Of a DNA stretch of 64,000 nucleotides, positions 61,447-64,000 are shown piece by piece (within the stretch, counting starts at the first letter, position 1; each line of letters opens with the position of its first letter). Below the pieces are notes generated by a model that worked only from the letters and a program-made list of their open reading frames with translations, did not search any database and was not told the DNA's origin. A program made the translations under genes and the position numbers. Origin of the DNA: Paraburkholderia sp. BL25I1N1 (GTDB lineage: Bacteria > Pseudomonadota > Gammaproteobacteria > Burkholderiales > Burkholderiaceae). The DNA lies in contig NZ_PVZB01000003.1 in the NCBI RefSeq assembly GCF_003002025.1, forward strand, positions 310,001 to 374,000, in the 5' to 3' direction.

Positions 61447-64000
61447 CTATTTCACCGATGCGTGCGCCGGTTCGGCAGCCGGCGCCGGTTCGGCCGGGCG
61501 TGCCGGCGCGGTGGCTTGCGCCGAAGGTGACGTCGGGATCGGCGCCTGATCTGTTTCGCCCGCCAGCGGCACGTTGCCCGACGCGCTCATCGCGCGCGGC
61601 TGCAACAGCAGCGCAACCAGCCCGGTCCAGCCGGTCTGATGCGAAGCGCCCACGCCGCGCCCGTTATCGCCATGGAAATACTCGTGAAACAGGATCAGGT
61701 CACGCGAGCGCGGGTCGGCCTGCAATTGCGGATAAGCGCCCATGACCGGACGCTCGCCGTCCTTGTTCTTGAGGAACAGCGTGGTGCAGCGGCGCGCCAG
61801 TTCGTCGGCAATCTGGCTCAGCGAGAACTTCTCGCCCGAACCGGTCGGATACTCGACTTTGAACTCCTCGCCGTAATAGCGGTGAAATTCGTATAGCGAC
61901 TCGATCAGCAGATAGTTCACCGGCATCCATACCGGACCGCGCCAGTTCGAATTGCCGCCGAACACACGCGTATCCGATTCGGCCGGCAGATACTTCACAG
62001 TGAAACTGTCGCCGTTGTGGTTGAACACGAACGGATGATCGCGATGGTATTGCGACAGCGCCCGCACGCCATGATCGGAAAGGAATTCGCTTTCGTCCAG
62101 CGCGCGGCGCAACAACGCTTTCATGCGATGCCCGCGCAACAGCGAGAGCAGCAGCGCATTGCCCTTGCCCGGCTCGTTCCAGCGCGAGACCAGCCTCGCG
62201 AGATCGGGGCGGTGTTCGAGGAACCAGACCAGCCGTTCGCGCAAACCGGGCAAGCCGCCGTGCAGACGCTCTTCGAGCACGTGCACCGCAAATAGCGGAA
62301 TCAGACCCACGATCGAGCGCAGCCGCATGGGAATGCTGCTGCCGTCCGGCAGGCGCAGCTTGTCGTAGAAGAACTCGTCTTCGCTGTCCCACAGGCCCGT
62401 TTCGCAGCCGTCGTCGCAACTCACGGCCTCGGCGATATACAGAAAATGCTCGAAGAACTTCACGCCGATGTCGACGAAAACATGATTGGCGTAGGCGAGT
62501 TCCAGCGCGATACGCATCAGGTCGAGCGCGTACGCGGCCATCCACGCCGTACCGTCGGACTGGTCGATGTGCCCGCCGGTCGGCAACGGCGATGAGCGAT
62601 CGAAGATCCCGACGTTATCCAGCCCGAGAAAGCCGCCCTGAAAAATATTGTGGCCGTCGGCGTCCTTGCGGTTCACCCACCACGAGAAATTCAGCAGTAG
62701 CTTATGGAAGACAAGTTCCAGAAAATCGCGATCCGCCTTGCCGGTGAGCGCGCGGTCGATTTCATACACGCGCCACGCGGCCCACGCATGCACGGGCGGA
62801 TTGGCGTCGCCGAGCGCCCATTCATAAGCGGGAATCTGACCGTTCGGATGCTGATAGCGGTCCTTCACCAGCAACAGCAGTTGCCGTTTCGCGAACGCCG
62901 GGTCGATCAGCGCGAATGCGGCCGCATGAAATGCCAGATCCCACGACGCATACCACGGGTATTCCCACTTATCCGGCATCGACACGATGTCCGCGTTGCA
63001 CAGGTGCCGCCAATCCCTGTTGCGGCCCTGCTTGCGGCCGGCGGGCGGCGTCGGCTGAAGCGGATCGCCTTCGAGCCAGCGCTGCACGTCGTACTGGTAG
63101 TACTGCTTCGACCACAACATGCCGGCGAGCGCCTGACGCTGCACGAGACGCGCGTCGGGATCGGCGATCTCGTGTTGCAGCGCGCCATAGAATTCGTCGG
63201 CCTCGGCGATACGGCGCGCGAAGACCGCGTCGGCATCGAGTTGCGCGTCGTCGGGACTCGACTGCGGACGCCAGCGCATGTACACCACGGCGCGGCCATA
63301 CGGTTCGAGCTCGATCGCGGCATGCGCGCCGGCCTTGGTGCCGGCGTCGCGGCGGATCGCCTGCTCATTGCCATGCACGAGGTAATCGTTGAAGCCGTCC
63401 TTGTACGGCCCCGCACCGTCCATGTTGAAGAGACGCTTGACGTTCGTGTCGTTCTCGCAGAAAAGCCACGTCATCTGCGGCACGTCTTTCGACCAGGCCG
63501 TCACGACAATCGGCTCATGCCCATGCTGATGCCCAACCACCTGCGCCTCGCCATTGTGGTCCGTGCCGGCGACGAGTGAGGGCTTGTCCTTGTTCTCTTT
63601 CCACGACCACGAATTGCGCGCCCAGATTTGCGGCAGCACGTCGAGCGAGGCCGCCTGATCCGCGCGATTCTCGATGGTCACGCGCATGAGGATGTCGTCA
63701 GGCGCGTGTTTGGCGTATTCCACCTGCACGTCGAAGTAGCGCGAATCGTCGAACACGCCCGTGTCGAGAATTTCGTACTCCGGCATGTCGCCGCCACGGC
63801 GCGCGTTTTCCTGAACGAGATCGTCGTACGGATAGGCGGCGTGCGGATACTTGTAGAGCATGCGCATGTACGAATGTGTCGGCGTGCCGTCGACGTAGAA
63901 GTACAGCTCCTTCACGTCCTCGCCATGATTGCCTTGCGCATTCGTGACGCCGAACAGGCGCTCTTTCAGGATCGCGTCGTTGCGATTCCATAGCGCTAGC
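61447..64000 (-). CDS. MGH1/GH63-type glycoside hydrolase, C-terminal part (5' end outside window)
   Basis: The frame is open from TAA-type stop at 61447 through the end of the window, 850 codons visible and more upstream. It resembles the large bacterial GH63/MGH1-like glucosidase family with an (alpha/alpha)6 barrel: DKWEYPWYASWDLAFHAAAF (catalytic Asp region), YEWALGDANPPVHAWAAW, GGNSNWRGPVWMPVNYLLIE and a C-terminal LILFHEYFHGDNGRGVGASH. The very C-terminus is a low-complexity Ala/Pro tail. It would cleave alpha-glucosides in the cytoplasm. It is upstream of zwf and ppgK in the same direction, so released glucose could feed them. Confidence 0.88.
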   Translation of the reverse strand, partial: LALWNRNDAILKERLFGVTNAQGNHGEDVKELYFYVDGTPTHSYMRMLYKYPHAAYPYDDLVQENARRGGDMPEYEILDTGVFDDSRYFDVQVEYAKHAPDDILMRVTIENRADQAASLDVLPQIWARNSWSWKENKDKPSLVAGTDHNGEAQVVGHQHGHEPIVVTAWSKDVPQMTWLFCENDTNVKRLFNMDGAGPYKDGFNDYLVHGNEQAIRRDAGTKAGAHAAIELEPYGRAVVYMRWRPQSSPDDAQLDADAVFARRIAEADEFYGALQHEIADPDARLVQRQALAGMLWSKQYYQYDVQRWLEGDPLQPTPPAGRKQGRNRDWRHLCNADIVSMPDKWEYPWYASWDLAFHAAAFALIDPAFAKRQLLLLVKDRYQHPNGQIPAYEWALGDANPPVHAWAAWRVYEIDRALTGKADRDFLELVFHKLLLNFSWWVNRKDADGHNIFQGGFLGLDNVGIFDRSSPLPTGGHIDQSDGTAWMAAYALDLMRIALELAYANHVFVDIGVKFFEHFLYIAEAVSCDDGCETGLWDSEDEFFYDKLRLPDGSSIPMRLRSIVGLIPLFAVHVLEERLHGGLPGLRERLVWFLEHRPDLARLVSRWNEPGKGNALLLSLLRGHRMKALLRRALDESEFLSDHGVRALSQYHRDHPFVFNHNGDSFTVKYLPAESDTRVFGGNSNWRGPVWMPVNYLLIESLYEFHRYYGEEFKVEYPTGSGEKFSLSQIADELARRCTTLFLKNKDGERPVMGAYPQLQADPRSRDLILFHEYFHGDNGRGVGASHQTGWTGLVALLLQPRAMSASGNVPLAGETDQAPIPTSPSAQATAPARPAEPAPAAEPAHASVK

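Overview
The window reads as a chromosomal segment of a high-GC betaproteobacterium of the order Burkholderiales, most likely Paraburkholderia. This rests on codon and GC style, a paired ChrB/ChrA chromate module, isoquinoline 1-oxidoreductase-type IorAB, an ECF42-type sigma factor beside DGPF (YCII) genes, DUF1488, a polyphosphate glucokinase, and many LysR/AraC/GNAT genes. The species call is inference; I could run no search. No rRNA, tRNA, CRISPR array, transposase or phage gene was recognised.

Layout. 1-5327: tail of a CoA-thioester catabolic operon (enoyl-CoA hydratase, acyl-CoA dehydrogenase, thioesterase, Rid protein, benzoate/2-aminobenzoate-type CoA ligase, dienelactone hydrolase fused to an NTF2-like domain), resembling the 2-aminobenzoyl-CoA (abm) type. 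5401-9267: GST, DHA2-type MFS exporter, AraC regulator and a decayed methionine aminopeptidase. 9306-11762: chrB-chrA with a promoter/operator inside an inverted repeat. 12109-18539: membrane diguanylate cyclase, Tat-exported IorAB molybdo-hydroxylase and two LysR regulators. 18781-27028: a long operon of two tandem amidohydrolases (the first without its HxH metal motif), UbiD decarboxylase, UbiX flavin prenyltransferase, CobW-type GTPase, NCS2 nucleobase permease, an 8-oxoguanine-deaminase-like amidohydrolase and a truncated maleate-isomerase-like gene. This looks like uptake and breakdown of an N-heteroaromatic acid with unknown substrate.

27120-28574 (minus strand) holds the most striking element: a threonyl-tRNA synthetase paralogue without TGS and editing domains, preceded by a 28-residue leader peptide with six consecutive Thr codons and mutually exclusive terminator and antiterminator helices. 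This is a complete threonine attenuator. 28702-46834: small stress and housekeeping genes (GNATs, flavin reductase, aminoglycoside phosphotransferase-like kinase, MocR regulator, AEC transporter, quinone oxidoreductase, methyltransferase), an ECF42-type sigma operon, and a gene-poor region at 43.5-44.5 kb with a strong minus-strand terminator. 46884-52594: nitroreductase and a 1637-residue hybrid histidine kinase with two kinase modules and three receivers. 52951-56784: a Fur-box iron operon (TonB siderophore receptor, PiuC-type hydroxylase, PepSY membrane protein). 57092-64000: aldo/keto reductase, PEBP protein, then a minus-strand glucose module (GH63-type glycosidase, zwf, polyphosphate glucokinase) that could release glucose, phosphorylate it with polyphosphate and oxidise it for NADPH.

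Several genes are remnants: methionine aminopeptidase (8770), maleate isomerase-like (26762), LysR C-terminus (35300) and XapX (37990). They mark old deletions or frameshifts.
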